DNA from: Bacillota bacterium
GTDB lineage: Bacteria; Bacillota; Clostridia; Lachnospirales; Lachnospiraceae
Length of the DNA: 41,171 nucleotides
Direction: 5' to 3'
Assembly (NCBI GenBank): GCA_023420935.1
Contig: JAEZUR010000019.1
Coordinates: 1 to 41,171 of the forward strand
The notes beneath the pieces were generated by a model that was given only the letters and a program-made list of their open reading frames with translations, was not told the origin of the DNA and made no database searches. How positions within the stretch are numbered: the stretch's first letter is position 1; the number at the start of each line of letters is the position of its first letter. The translations under genes and the position numbers were made by a program. This document shows positions 33,514 to 41,171 of this stretch, piece by piece.

Positions 33514-34368
33514 ATGTCAGGAAAATTATATTTATGTGCCACCCCCATAGGAAATCTTGAGGATATCACCTTTCGAGTAATTCGCACATTAAACGAAGTA
33601 GACTTAATTGCAGCGGAAGATACAAGACATAGTATAAAATTATTAAATCATTTTGATATAAAAACTCCTATGACCAGTTATCATGAATTTAATAAGATAG
33701 AAAAAGCGAGACATTTGGTAGAGAAACTAAGAGAAGGAACCAATATAGCATTAATCACAGATGCTGGAACGCCAGGCATCTCTGATCCGGGGGAAGAACT
33801 TGTGAAACAAGCATATGAAGCAGGAATAGAGGTAACATCACTTCCGGGTCCAGCTGCTTGTATTACTGCATTGACATTATCTGGTCTTTCTACTAGAAGA
33901 TTTGCATTTGAAGCGTTTCTACCATCGGATAAGAAAGAAAAACAAAAAATCTTAGTAGAACTTGAGAAAGAAACTAGGACAATTATCTTATATGAAGCAC
34001 CACATCGTTTGGTTAAGACCCTAGAAGAACTGTTTCATGCTCTTGGAGAGAGAAGAATAACCATAGTAAAAGAATTGACTAAGAAATTTGAAACTGCATT
34101 CTGCACAACTTTATCTGAATCGATTAGTCACTATAGGATTCATGAGCCTAAGGGTGAATTTGTTCTTGTTATGGAAGGACGAACACATGAAGAATTAAGA
34201 GAAGAAGAGCAAGATAAGTGGAAAGAAATGGAGCTAGGGGATCACTTAAATTATTATATGAATCAGGGACTTAATAAAAAAGAGGCCATGAAAGCTATGG
34301 CTGTAGATAGAGGAGTCTCTAAAAGAGACATTTACCAGGAATTATTAACCTTGAATTTAGATAGTTAG
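33514..34368 (+). CDS. rsmI: 16S rRNA (cytidine1402-2'-O)-methyltransferase
   Basis: RsmI methylates the ribose of C1402 in the decoding centre of 16S rRNA. The 284-residue protein has the family N-terminus LYLCATPIGNLEDIT, AAEDTRHS, ALITDAGTPGISDPG and SLPGPAA, all in the tetrapyrrole-methylase-like fold. AAAGGAAA precedes the ATG. It closes the yaaR-rsmI block and faces abrB. Confidence 0.95.
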   Translation: MSGKLYLCATPIGNLEDITFRVIRTLNEVDLIAAEDTRHSIKLLNHFDIKTPMTSYHEFNKIEKARHLVEKLREGTNIALITDAGTPGISDPGEELVKQAYEAGIEVTSLPGPAACITALTLSGLSTRRFAFEAFLPSDKKEKQKILVELEKETRTIILYEAPHRLVKTLEELFHALGERRITIVKELTKKFETAFCTTLSESISHYRIHEPKGEFVLVMEGRTHEELREEEQDKWKEMELGDHLNYYMNQGLNKKEAMKAMAVDRGVSKRDIYQELLTLNLDS

Positions 34369-34387
34369 ATAATAAAATAAACAAAGC

Positions 34388-34427
34388 GACAGGCAGATAA
34401 GTGAGGGGAGGTACTTATCTGCCTGTC
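34388..34427. terminator. bidirectional terminator between rsmI and abrB
   Basis: A perfect 15-bp stem GACAGGCAGATAAGT (34388-34402) / complement (34413-34427) with a 10-base loop lies between convergent genes. The minus-strand side continues into a T-rich stretch (TTTGTTTATTTTATTA), so it should end abrB well. The plus side has only a weak tail. Confidence 0.85.
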
Positions 34428-34499
34428 TTAAAAATGAGAGGGGAGTATAATTATTTTATATAGCTGCTTAAGCAGTTATATAAATGTAATTAGTGAAAA

Positions 34500-34757
34500 T
34501 TATTCAATTATACCTGCAAGTTTTGCAAGTTCTCTGATAGATTCTTTTGATACTTTCTTACCACAGTAATCAACTAAATCACCTTTTTCGCCACTGAAAA
34601 TATCAGCTGGCTCATATTTTGTAAGTACGATTCTGTCTTCGTCAACAAAGATTTCCAATGGATCTCTTTCGCCAACTCCTAATGTTCTTCTTAACTCTAT
34701 TGGAAGTGTGATACGTCCAAGTTCATCGAGTTTTCTAACAATTCCTGTACTTTTCAT
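34500..34757 (-). CDS. abrB: AbrB family transition-state regulator
   Basis: An 85-residue DNA-binding protein. The swapped-hairpin AbrB domain is at the N-terminus (STGIVRKLDELGRITLPIELRRTLGVGERDPLEIF), followed by a short C-terminal dimerisation region. AbrB represses stationary-phase and sporulation genes in relatives. The frame opens at 34805, but AAGGAG (34767-34772 on the minus strand) and the family N-terminus set the start at 34757. Its place beside rsmI matches Bacillus. Confidence 0.94.
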   Translation of the reverse strand: MKSTGIVRKLDELGRITLPIELRRTLGVGERDPLEIFVDEDRIVLTKYEPADIFSGEKGDLVDYCGKKVSKESIRELAKLAGIIE

Positions 34758-35155
34758 ATTCTTATTCTCCTTGTTCCTTGTTATCTGGTACCTATAAATT
34801 ACCACGAAGTGGCATATGAAGTCAATTTAAAAAATTAGCATTATGTAGCACTATTTTAAGGGGAATAATATGAATTTAAACAAAAAATGTAAAAAGTAAA
34901 TAAATGTAATATGTCGGAAAAATAAAGGAAAAGTCTAAAAGTCCAGTAAAATCGGTGGTTTGCGAGAATTGTGTCAAGTAACAAATAGTAAATAATATCG
35001 ACTTATTTCTTCAAAATGTTTAAAAAATGAATTTTATGTGAAATACTGTAAAGTTGTAAAAGTGTTTCCTAGCATTATACATTGAATAGAAAATCTATTG
35101 GTATCATATAGTGTTACATAGATATAGAATGGATAAAGGGGTTTGATGCTGTAAT
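34758..35155. other. 398-bp intergenic region between abrB and spmA
   Basis: An AT-rich stretch with no gene. It carries the abrB promoter at its left end (34796-34825). Near spmA I see GGATAAAGGGG (35131-35141) about 14 bases before the start codon, a distant ribosome site, but no convincing plus-strand promoter. A sporulation sigma promoter would be expected for spmA; I could not assign one by eye. Confidence 0.5.
34796..34825 (-). promoter_or_regulatory. probable abrB promoter
   Basis: On the minus strand, TTGACT (34820-34825) and TAATTT (34796-34801) are 18 bases apart. A small palindrome CCACGAAGTGG (34802-34812) lies between the boxes and could be an operator. Confidence 0.5.
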
Positions 35156-35749
35156 ATGTTAAATTATCTGTGGGGATTTATGATAGTGATAGGAATTGTT
35201 GTTGGTATCTTGACAGGACGAATTTCAGAAATAAGTACAGCTTCTTTACAATCTGCCAAAGAAGCAATCACGCTATGTATAACCATGTTAGGCTTTATGT
35301 CACTTTGGACCGGGCTTATGAATGTTGCTAAGGCAGCAGGTATTGTAGAAGCCATGACGAAGGTATTGCGGCCAGTGATACGAATTCTGTTTCCTAATAT
35401 CCCGAAAGGTCATGTTGCAAATGAATATATTGCATCTAATATAATTGCTAATATACTTGGACTTGGTTGGGCAGCAACCCCTATGGGTTTAAAGGCTATG
35501 AAGGAACTAAGAAAATTAAATCATGATAGCACAATTGCCAGTGTTGATATGTGTACCTTCCTTATTATAAATATTTCTTCTCTTCAATTAATTCCAGTTA
35601 ATATTATAGCATATCGAAGTCAATATGGATCCATCAATCCGACAGGTATTTTAACAGCGGCTATTATTGCAACTATGTGTTCCACCTTTGTGGGTGCAAT
35701 CTTTTCCATCACAGCAAGAAAACTTAGTAGAAGAGAACGAATTAAATAA
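35156..35749 (+). CDS. spmA: spore maturation protein A
   Basis: A 197-residue membrane protein with several membrane segments (about 5-25, 35-60, 95-115, 130-150, 160-185). The nucleoside-recognition (Gate) domain motif EYIASNIIANILGLGWAATPMGLKAM (residues about 82-107) is typical of SpmA. SpmA acts with SpmB in spore core dehydration and heat resistance. Its partner spmB is not adjacent but starts at 37644, after a DedA gene and a DUF2156 gene. Confidence 0.92.
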   Translation: MLNYLWGFMIVIGIVVGILTGRISEISTASLQSAKEAITLCITMLGFMSLWTGLMNVAKAAGIVEAMTKVLRPVIRILFPNIPKGHVANEYIASNIIANILGLGWAATPMGLKAMKELRKLNHDSTIASVDMCTFLIINISSLQLIPVNIIAYRSQYGSINPTGILTAAIIATMCSTFVGAIFSITARKLSRRERIK

Positions 35750-35751
35750 GA

Positions 35752-35791
35752 AACAAAAAGGATGCTATTCTATCATAGCCTCCTTTTTGTT
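35752..35791. terminator. bidirectional terminator between spmA and the DedA gene
   Basis: A 17-bp stem with one mismatch (35752-35768 with 35775-35791, core AACAAAAAGGA) and a 6-base loop, T-rich on both outgoing strands. Its left arm covers the last codons' stop region of the DedA gene (stop at 35765-35767). Confidence 0.9.
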
Positions 35792-36397
35792 TTTCTTATG
35801 CCTTCTATATAGTAATATAACATTAATAAGTACAAATAGGATAAATAGATAGGCAGCAACGGTTGAAACGGTATTTGCCCCATTTGCAATGATTTCCCAT
35901 GATGCCTTTGCTGCAACTCCCAGCGACACCAAAACAGAATTCCATATGGATATTCCAATAAGCGTAAGTACGATAAATAAAGAAAGTTTCATTTGCGCCA
36001 TTCCAGCTGGAATGGAAATTAAACTCCCTAGTACAGGAATACATCTACAGAATAATACGGTATATTTTCCATTCTGATTAAAGTAGAGTTTGGTTTTTTG
36101 AATATCTTCTTTTGTAAATCCAATCAGATGAGCAATTCTCCCATCAGCAAAACGTTCTAGCTTTTCAATTGAAAAAAAGCGTCCTATGGAATACAAGGTA
36201 AGTGCACCAATTAATTCTCCAATGGTAGCAAAAATAATCACGCCGTTTCTAGACATTTCTGTATATGTTGTCATAAACCCGCCTAGTGTTAGTATGATTT
36301 CTGCTGGTACTATGGGAAAAATACTTTCTAGAGTAGTTAACATTAGGATTCCCCAATAGCCGTAATCATTTATAATCTGTATAGCCCATTCTTTCAT
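35765..36397 (-). CDS. DedA family membrane protein
   Basis: A 210-residue polytopic protein. The VTT/SNARE-associated domain shows FPIVPAEIILTLGGFM near the N-terminus and the conserved FCRCIPVLGSLISIPAGMAQM (about 110-130). DedA proteins act in membrane homeostasis, and some flip undecaprenyl phosphate or phospholipids. The C-terminus is basic (RRHKKNKKEAMIE). The ribosome site (AGGAAAT) is weak. The gene separates spmA from spmB on the opposite strand. Confidence 0.92.
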   Translation of the reverse strand: MKEWAIQIINDYGYWGILMLTTLESIFPIVPAEIILTLGGFMTTYTEMSRNGVIIFATIGELIGALTLYSIGRFFSIEKLERFADGRIAHLIGFTKEDIQKTKLYFNQNGKYTVLFCRCIPVLGSLISIPAGMAQMKLSLFIVLTLIGISIWNSVLVSLGVAAKASWEIIANGANTVSTVAAYLFILFVLINVILLYRRHKKNKKEAMIE

Positions 36398-36480
36398 GTA
36401 ATTTCCTATTATAGTTTTTATACAATATATGATGTTAGTAATTTAAATAATACAGTTCTAAAGAGAGACTATTTTTGAAT

Positions 36481-36500
36481 TATGTTATCATATGTTATCA
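36481..36500. repeat. tandem 10-bp direct repeat
   Basis: TATGTTATCA occurs twice head to tail (36481-36490 and 36491-36500), followed by TAAC. It lies in the 275-bp AT-rich gap between the divergent DedA and DUF2156 genes and could be a pair of regulator half-sites or chance repetition. Confidence 0.5.
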
Positions 36501-36604
36501 TAACTCAATACAGGCTCGATTCAAAAAATCTGAAACTTGATGAAAATGACAGCAATTAACATAAATCACCAAAAAAGTATTAAAAAAGTATAAAGTACTT
36601 GCCT

Positions 36605-36632
36605 TTGAGCACACTTTAAGTAGTATTATAAT
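36605..36632 (+). promoter_or_regulatory. promoter of the DUF2156 gene
   Basis: TTGAGC (36605-36610) and TATAAT (36627-36632) are 16 bases apart, about 40 bases before the start codon. Confidence 0.7.
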
Positions 36633-36672
36633 AAGAATACAATTCTATTTACGAAAAAAGAAAGGCATTTAC

Positions 36673-37566
36673 ATGGGAAGTTTTAAAAAGATAACGATTG
36701 ATGATATAGAAACAATTAACAAGTATTTGAAACAAAGTCAGTACCAATCTTGCGACTATAGTGTAGCCAATATTATATTATGGTCAAATGTATACGGAAC
36801 GGAATATGCAATTATTGAAGATATGTTAATCATGAAATATAGAAACAACGAGATAGATTACTTTACCTTTCCAATGGGTGAATCAAATCATAAGGCAGCA
36901 TTGGAGTGGATGATCAAATATTGTGAAGAGCAAGAAATCCTATTTCAAATGAATCCGGTAGAGCCACAGATGTATCAACTTTTAGAGCAGATACTCCCTG
37001 GCAAATTCTCTATAAAATATAACCGAGATGGTTATGATTATGTTTATAATAGGGAAGATCTACAGAATCTAGTTGGCAAGAAGTATCATGGTAAGAAAAA
37101 TCATATTAATAAGTTTATTAAAATGAATCCAGAATGGACATACGAAGATATTACCAATGAGAACTTGGATGAATGTATTGAGATGGTTAAGAAGTGGTGT
37201 ATCGTCAATAACTGTTGTGAAGATAAGGATAAAGCAGCAGAAATATGTGTTGTACTGAAAGCGTTAGAAAACATAGAAGTATTAAACTTAAAGGGTGGTA
37301 TTATTCGAACAAAGGAAGAAATTGTTGCTCTAACAATGGGAGAAGAGATGAAGGATGGCATGTTTGTCATTCATTTTGAAAAGGCATTTGCTACGGTGCA
37401 GGGTGCGTATCCTATGATTAACCAACAGTTTATACAACATCAACTGACCGAGTATCAATACATAAATAGAGAAGAAGATTTAGGAATTGAAGGATTACGA
37501 AAAGCGAAAGAGTCATATTGTCCAGAATTTCTAGTGGAGAAGGGTACGGTTGTAATAGTTAAGTAA
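36673..37566 (+). CDS. DUF2156 (phosphatidylglycerol lysyltransferase-like) domain protein
   Basis: A 297-residue soluble protein of the GNAT-related DUF2156 family. The stretch LVGKKYHGKKNHINKFIKMNPEWTYEDIT (about 134-162) and the C-terminal INREEDLGIEGLRKAKESYCPEF are characteristic. The family shares a fold with the aminoacyl-transferase part of MprF, but this protein has no membrane segments, so its acceptor is unknown. AAAGG lies upstream of the ATG. SpmB follows after 77 bases and may be cotranscribed. Confidence 0.85.
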   Translation: MGSFKKITIDDIETINKYLKQSQYQSCDYSVANIILWSNVYGTEYAIIEDMLIMKYRNNEIDYFTFPMGESNHKAALEWMIKYCEEQEILFQMNPVEPQMYQLLEQILPGKFSIKYNRDGYDYVYNREDLQNLVGKKYHGKKNHINKFIKMNPEWTYEDITNENLDECIEMVKKWCIVNNCCEDKDKAAEICVVLKALENIEVLNLKGGIIRTKEEIVALTMGEEMKDGMFVIHFEKAFATVQGAYPMINQQFIQHQLTEYQYINREEDLGIEGLRKAKESYCPEFLVEKGTVVIVK

Positions 37567-37643
37567 AACGAGGCAAGGAACAGACATAAGGACAAGAATT
37601 CAATAATAGAATATTACATAGGACATAGGAAAGAGGATAGTAA

Positions 37644-38171
37644 ATGAGTTTTCTATTATATTTATCCGACTATATTATTCCATTTGTGATTTTCTATATT
37701 GTAGGCTTTGGATTATTAATGAAAATTAATGTTTATGATGAATTTATAGATGGTGCGGAGGATGGGTTTAAAGTAGTGCTCGGTATTATGCCTACTTTGG
37801 TTGGGCTCATGGTTGCCATTGGAATTTTAAGAGCTTCAGGAACATTAGATATTATATCAGATGCATTAAGACCTGTTATGGAACTGATTCATTTTCCAGC
37901 TGAATTAATTTCACTAGTTCTGATTAAAATGTGTTCCTCTTCTGCAGCTACAAGCTTATTGCTTGATATATTTAAACAGTATGGGCCTGATTCATATCTT
38001 GGCACCTTAAGTTCTGTCCTTATGAGTTGTTCAGAAACAATCTTCTATACCTTATCTGTATATTTTATGGCAGCCGGTGTGAAGAAGACCAGGTATACCT
38101 TAGCAGGTGCGTTAACAGCTACTTTTGCAGGAGTTGTAGCAAGCGTCATCCTATGCAAATTTTTATTTTAA
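37644..38171 (+). CDS. spmB: spore maturation protein B
   Basis: A 175-residue membrane protein with a nucleoside-recognition domain: GIMPTLVGLMVAIGILRASGTLD, then LIKMCSSSAATSLLLDIFKQYGPDS and SCSETIFYTLSVYFMAAG. It is the partner of SpmA in spore dehydration. AGAGGA precedes the ATG. Four or five membrane segments can be seen. It is separated from spmA by about 1.9 kb. Confidence 0.93.
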   Translation: MSFLLYLSDYIIPFVIFYIVGFGLLMKINVYDEFIDGAEDGFKVVLGIMPTLVGLMVAIGILRASGTLDIISDALRPVMELIHFPAELISLVLIKMCSSSAATSLLLDIFKQYGPDSYLGTLSSVLMSCSETIFYTLSVYFMAAGVKKTRYTLAGALTATFAGVVASVILCKFLF

Positions 38172-38200
38172 ACAATCAAAGCCTAATATAAATGATTTGA

Positions 38201-38258
38201 AAAAGGATTTACTAATATTTCTACCTTAGGGTAAAAAAATTAGTAAGTCCTTTTGTTA
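38201..38258 (+). terminator. intrinsic terminator after spmB
   Basis: AAAAGGATTTACTAAT (38201-38216) pairs with 38239-38254 through 16 positions with one G-T pair. An inner TACC/GGTA hairpin (38222-38225, 38230-38233) closes the loop. A T-rich stretch follows. Confidence 0.88.
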
Positions 38259-38344
38259 TTCATGACAATAGAACATTGGCAGAGCGTGTTTTCTATGGTT
38301 TTATCATGTAAAAAACTCTGCATATTAGCATAAATACAATATTT

Positions 38345-38372
38345 TTGGAGATTATTTTAGAGTATATATTAT
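38345..38372 (+). promoter_or_regulatory. possible promoter of the DUF3787-nifJ pair
   Basis: TTGGAG (38345-38350) and TATTAT (38367-38372) are 16 bases apart, about 48 bases before the small gene. A second candidate, TTGGCA (38276-38281) with TTTTAT at 17 bases, lies further upstream. Neither is a strong match. Confidence 0.4.
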
Positions 38373-38419
38373 TAACTTACACATACTTAATAGGAAGTTT
38401 TAAGGAAGGAGGTTATGAA

Positions 38420-38614
38420 ATGGAGAAAAACTCAGAAAAAACCCTTAGCGGAATGCATAACAAGCGGCTTGATAAAGTAGATGCAACCAATAGTGAAGGT
38501 ACTGCAGCATGGGCTAATATGGACAGGATGGATGAAAATACACATGTAAACATACCTGCAGAATACGATGTTGAGAAAGCAAAGAATTGGGTTGATAACG
38601 GAAGTAAACTATAA
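38420..38614 (+). CDS. small DUF3787-like protein
   Basis: A 64-residue hydrophilic protein. The pattern AAWANMDRMDENTHVNIP with a C-terminal EKAKNWVDNGSKL matches small clostridial proteins of the DUF3787 type, whose role is not known. The frame opens at 38345, but AAGGAAGGAGG (38402-38412) selects the ATG at 38420. It ends 26 bases before nifJ and is probably cotranscribed with it. Confidence 0.72.
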   Translation: MEKNSEKTLSGMHNKRLDKVDATNSEGTAAWANMDRMDENTHVNIPAEYDVEKAKNWVDNGSKL

Positions 38615-38640
38615 AATAATATAAGAATTGGAGAACGGCT

Positions 38641-41171
38641 ATGTCAAGTAAACAGATGACTTTAGATGGAAATACAGCGGCTACTTATGCAGCCTATGCA
38701 TTTACAGAGGTTGCAGCCATATATCCTATCACACCATCCTCAGGTATGGCAGAAACAACGGATGATTGGTCTGCAAAAGGAAGAAAAAATATATTTGATC
38801 AAGAAGTAAGTGTAGTAGAGATGCAGTCGGAAGCAGGTGCTTCTGGGGCTTTTCACGGTTCCCTACAAGCAGGAGCATTAACTACTACTTTTACAGCATC
38901 ACAAGGATTACTATTAATGATTCCCAATCTTTATAAAGCAGCAGGTGAATTATTACCTGGTGTACTTCATGTAAGTGCCAGAGCAATTGCGGCCCATGCG
39001 TTAAGTATATTCGGAGATCACCAAGACGTTATGGCAGTTAGGCAGACGGGCTGTGCGTTACTAGCTAGTGGCTCTGTTCAAGAAGTGATGGATTTGGCAC
39101 CTGTTGCCCATCTATCTGCGATTAAAGGAAGATTACCATTTGTACATTTCTTTGATGGATTCCGTACATCACACGAAATTCAAAAAGTAGAAGCGTTAGA
39201 GTACTCGGACTATGCTGAATTAGTTGATTATAAAGCGATTGAAGAGTTTAGAAATAGATCACTTTCACCAAATCACCCAGTTTTTCGTGGTACAGCACAG
39301 AATCCGGATATCTATTTTCAAGGAAGAGAAGCAAGTAACCCTTACTATAATGATATCATTCCTATTGTGGAAGAATATCTAGAAAAAATGGCCAATAAAA
39401 CTGGCAGAAAATACGGATTGTTTGATTATTATGGTGCCCAAGATGCAGAATATGTAATTATTGCAATGGGTTCTGTTACAGAAACAATAGAAGAAACAAT
39501 AGATTACCATAATGCCAAAGGTGAAAAGTATGGATTGGTAAAGGTACATTTATACCGCCCATTTTCTGCAAAACATTTTATGTCGTGTATTCCTAAGACA
39601 GCCAAGAAGATAGCTGTTCTTGATCGAACAAAAGAACCTGGTGCGATTGGTGAACCTTTGTATTTGGATGTTAGTAGTTGCTTTAGTGAAATGGATAATG
39701 CACCAGAGATTGTCGGTGGACGTTTTGGTTTAGGTTCTAAAGATACTAGATCTAATGACATTTTAGCAGTGTATGAGAATTTAAAACAAAAGAGTCCGAA
39801 GAAACATTTTACGTTAGGAATTGTGGATGATGTTACCAATACATCCTTAGAAACAATAAGTAAAGATATAACAGAACCACTAGATCGTATCTCTTGTAAA
39901 GTTTGGGGGCTAGGATCCGATGGTACTGTAGGCGCCAATAAACAGGCAATTATGATAATCGGTAATAAGACAGACAATAAAGTACAAGCTTATTTTGACT
40001 ATGATTCCAAGAAGTCAGGCGGTATTACGATTTCCCATTTGCGATTTGGAAAATCGCCAATAAAGTCTACCTATTTGGTTTCCAATGCAGATTATGTAGC
40101 TTGCCATAATCAATCTTATGTTAATAAATATGATATTCTGGATGATTTAAAGCAGGGGGGTATCTTTGTTCTTAACTGTAAGTGGACAGATGAAGAACTG
40201 GATCAGTATCTACCAGCTAGATATAAAAAGATAATTGCTGAAAAGGATGTTCAATTTTATACAATTGATGCAATTAAAATAGCAGAGGATATTGGTCTTG
40301 GCAATCGAATTAATATGATTATGCAAGGAGCCTTTTTTAAACTGATAAATATTCTGCCAGAGGAGGAGTTTGTTGACGAGCTTAAGAAAGCGGTTGAATA
40401 TTCCTATAATAAAAAAGGAGAAAAAGTTGTTGGAATGAATCAAGAGGCTATTGTAAAGGGAGTCCAAATGATTCATAAGGTTTCTATTCCAACTAGTTGG
40501 AAAGATGTTGTAGACTGTGAAAAGGAATATTTAAAGGATAATGTTTGTGAATCCGAATTTGTTGAGAATATCATGCGCCCAATGCAGGAGCAAAAAGGAA
40601 ATAAATTACCAGTTAGTGCGTTTAAAGGAAGAGAAGATGGAACATTTCCGTCCGGAACCACTGCTTACGAAAAGAGAGGAATTGCAGTTAATGTACCGGA
40701 ATGGATCGAGGAAAACTGTATCCAATGTAATCAATGTTCCTATATATGTCCACATGCTGTTATTCGACCATTTCTGTTAACAGACGAAGAAGTACAAAAG
40801 GCTCCAAAATCCTTTGAAACAATCAAGGCATCAGGAAAGAATCTGGAAGGATTACAATTTAGAATTCAAATTAGTCCTATGGATTGTACCGGTTGTGGAA
40901 ACTGTGCTGATATCTGCCCAGCCAAGGAGAAGGCGTTAGTAATGAATCCAATAGCGACACAGCTAGCAGATCAAGTTGAGAATTGGAAATTTGCATCTTG
41001 TGAGGTTGGATATAAGAGCGATCTGGCACTAACACAAACGTATAAAGATAGCCAATTTAGAGAACCTTTGATTGAATTCTCAGGTGCATGTGCTGGTTGT
41101 GGAGAGACTCCGTATATAAAACTAATAACACAGTTGTTTGGGGAAAGAATGATGATAGCCAATGCAACTGG
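38641..41171 (+). CDS. nifJ: pyruvate:ferredoxin (flavodoxin) oxidoreductase, partial
   Basis: The large single-chain PFOR that oxidises pyruvate to acetyl-CoA and CO2 and reduces ferredoxin. About 843 of roughly 1,175 codons are present; the frame is open to the window end. Visible parts in order: the N-terminal pyruvate domain (YPITPSSGMAE) with the thiamine-activating Glu64 (EAGASG); the CoA and linker domains; a bacterial 2x[4Fe-4S] ferredoxin domain with Cys693/696/699/703 and Cys749/752/755/759; then Cys817 and Cys820 (ACAGCGETPY) of the proximal cluster. The rest of the TPP domain lies beyond. GGAG precedes the ATG. Confidence 0.97.
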   Translation, partial: MSSKQMTLDGNTAATYAAYAFTEVAAIYPITPSSGMAETTDDWSAKGRKNIFDQEVSVVEMQSEAGASGAFHGSLQAGALTTTFTASQGLLLMIPNLYKAAGELLPGVLHVSARAIAAHALSIFGDHQDVMAVRQTGCALLASGSVQEVMDLAPVAHLSAIKGRLPFVHFFDGFRTSHEIQKVEALEYSDYAELVDYKAIEEFRNRSLSPNHPVFRGTAQNPDIYFQGREASNPYYNDIIPIVEEYLEKMANKTGRKYGLFDYYGAQDAEYVIIAMGSVTETIEETIDYHNAKGEKYGLVKVHLYRPFSAKHFMSCIPKTAKKIAVLDRTKEPGAIGEPLYLDVSSCFSEMDNAPEIVGGRFGLGSKDTRSNDILAVYENLKQKSPKKHFTLGIVDDVTNTSLETISKDITEPLDRISCKVWGLGSDGTVGANKQAIMIIGNKTDNKVQAYFDYDSKKSGGITISHLRFGKSPIKSTYLVSNADYVACHNQSYVNKYDILDDLKQGGIFVLNCKWTDEELDQYLPARYKKIIAEKDVQFYTIDAIKIAEDIGLGNRINMIMQGAFFKLINILPEEEFVDELKKAVEYSYNKKGEKVVGMNQEAIVKGVQMIHKVSIPTSWKDVVDCEKEYLKDNVCESEFVENIMRPMQEQKGNKLPVSAFKGREDGTFPSGTTAYEKRGIAVNVPEWIEENCIQCNQCSYICPHAVIRPFLLTDEEVQKAPKSFETIKASGKNLEGLQFRIQISPMDCTGCGNCADICPAKEKALVMNPIATQLADQVENWKFASCEVGYKSDLALTQTYKDSQFREPLIEFSGACAGCGETPYIKLITQLFGERMMIANAT

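Noticed and set aside
39504..39977. A 157-codon minus-strand frame opposite nifJ.
   Set aside because: The plus strand is an intact, motif-rich PFOR frame across this stretch; the antisense frame has no recognisable features.

Overview
The window is low-GC Firmicute DNA, and I read it as a spore-forming Clostridia of the Lachnospiraceae type, close to Lachnoclostridium (Clostridium) phytofermentans. That placement is inference from gene content: a FabH-to-AccA fatty-acid operon, spore-maturation genes spmA/spmB, an AbrB regulator, a RicT/YaaT-HolB block and a pyruvate:ferredoxin oxidoreductase. The species cannot be proved from sequence reading alone.

Layout. (1) 1-893: the 3' end of a 23S rRNA, seven tRNA genes (Asp, Val, Thr, Tyr, initiator Met, Phe, Lys) and an intrinsic terminator; no 5S gene follows the 23S, and no tRNA encodes its CCA end. 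(2) 1070-9764: a type II fatty-acid synthesis operon, fabH-acpP-fabD-fabG-fabF-accB-fabZ-accC-accD-accA. It is driven by a strong promoter whose -10 box lies inside a palindrome resembling a FabT operator. No enoyl-ACP reductase gene and no fabT gene are present. (3) 9864-10676: a lytic-transglycosylase-domain protein without a signal peptide. (4) 10824-13700: a winged-helix regulator with an ABC exporter. (5) 13992-20467: an ABC ATPase with two ABC-2 permeases (LnrLMN-like), a NarL-type histidine kinase, then a complete OmpR-type two-component pair.

(6) 20536-26449: a mixed region with a flavin split-barrel protein, a soluble chemoreceptor with a zinc-binding CZB domain, a tail-to-tail type II restriction-modification pair, a nicotinamidase-like hydrolase and a SIMPL-domain protein. 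The methyltransferase carries an N-terminal helix-turn-helix and has an inverted repeat over its own promoter. The methyltransferase and nuclease genes end in one shared perfect hairpin. (7) 26692-34757: an orphan NarL-type response regulator, an uncharacterised nuclease-like protein, then a block matching the Bacillus yaaO-tmk-yaaR-holB-ricT-trmN-rsmI-abrB neighbourhood, in which a guanylate-kinase-like gene sits where tmk is expected. An 84-bp near-perfect inverted repeat lies between trmN and rsmI. (8) 35156-41171: spmA, a DedA protein, a DUF2156 protein, spmB, a small DUF3787-like protein, and the first ~843 codons of nifJ, cut by the window end.

Most of the window is core metabolism and housekeeping. 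The parts most worth following are the nuclease-like protein at 27331-28089, the gmk-like replacement of tmk, the structured repeat at 33370-33453, the shared hairpin of the restriction-modification pair, and the regulatory palindrome of the fatty-acid operon. I saw no CRISPR array, transposase, integrase or phage gene.
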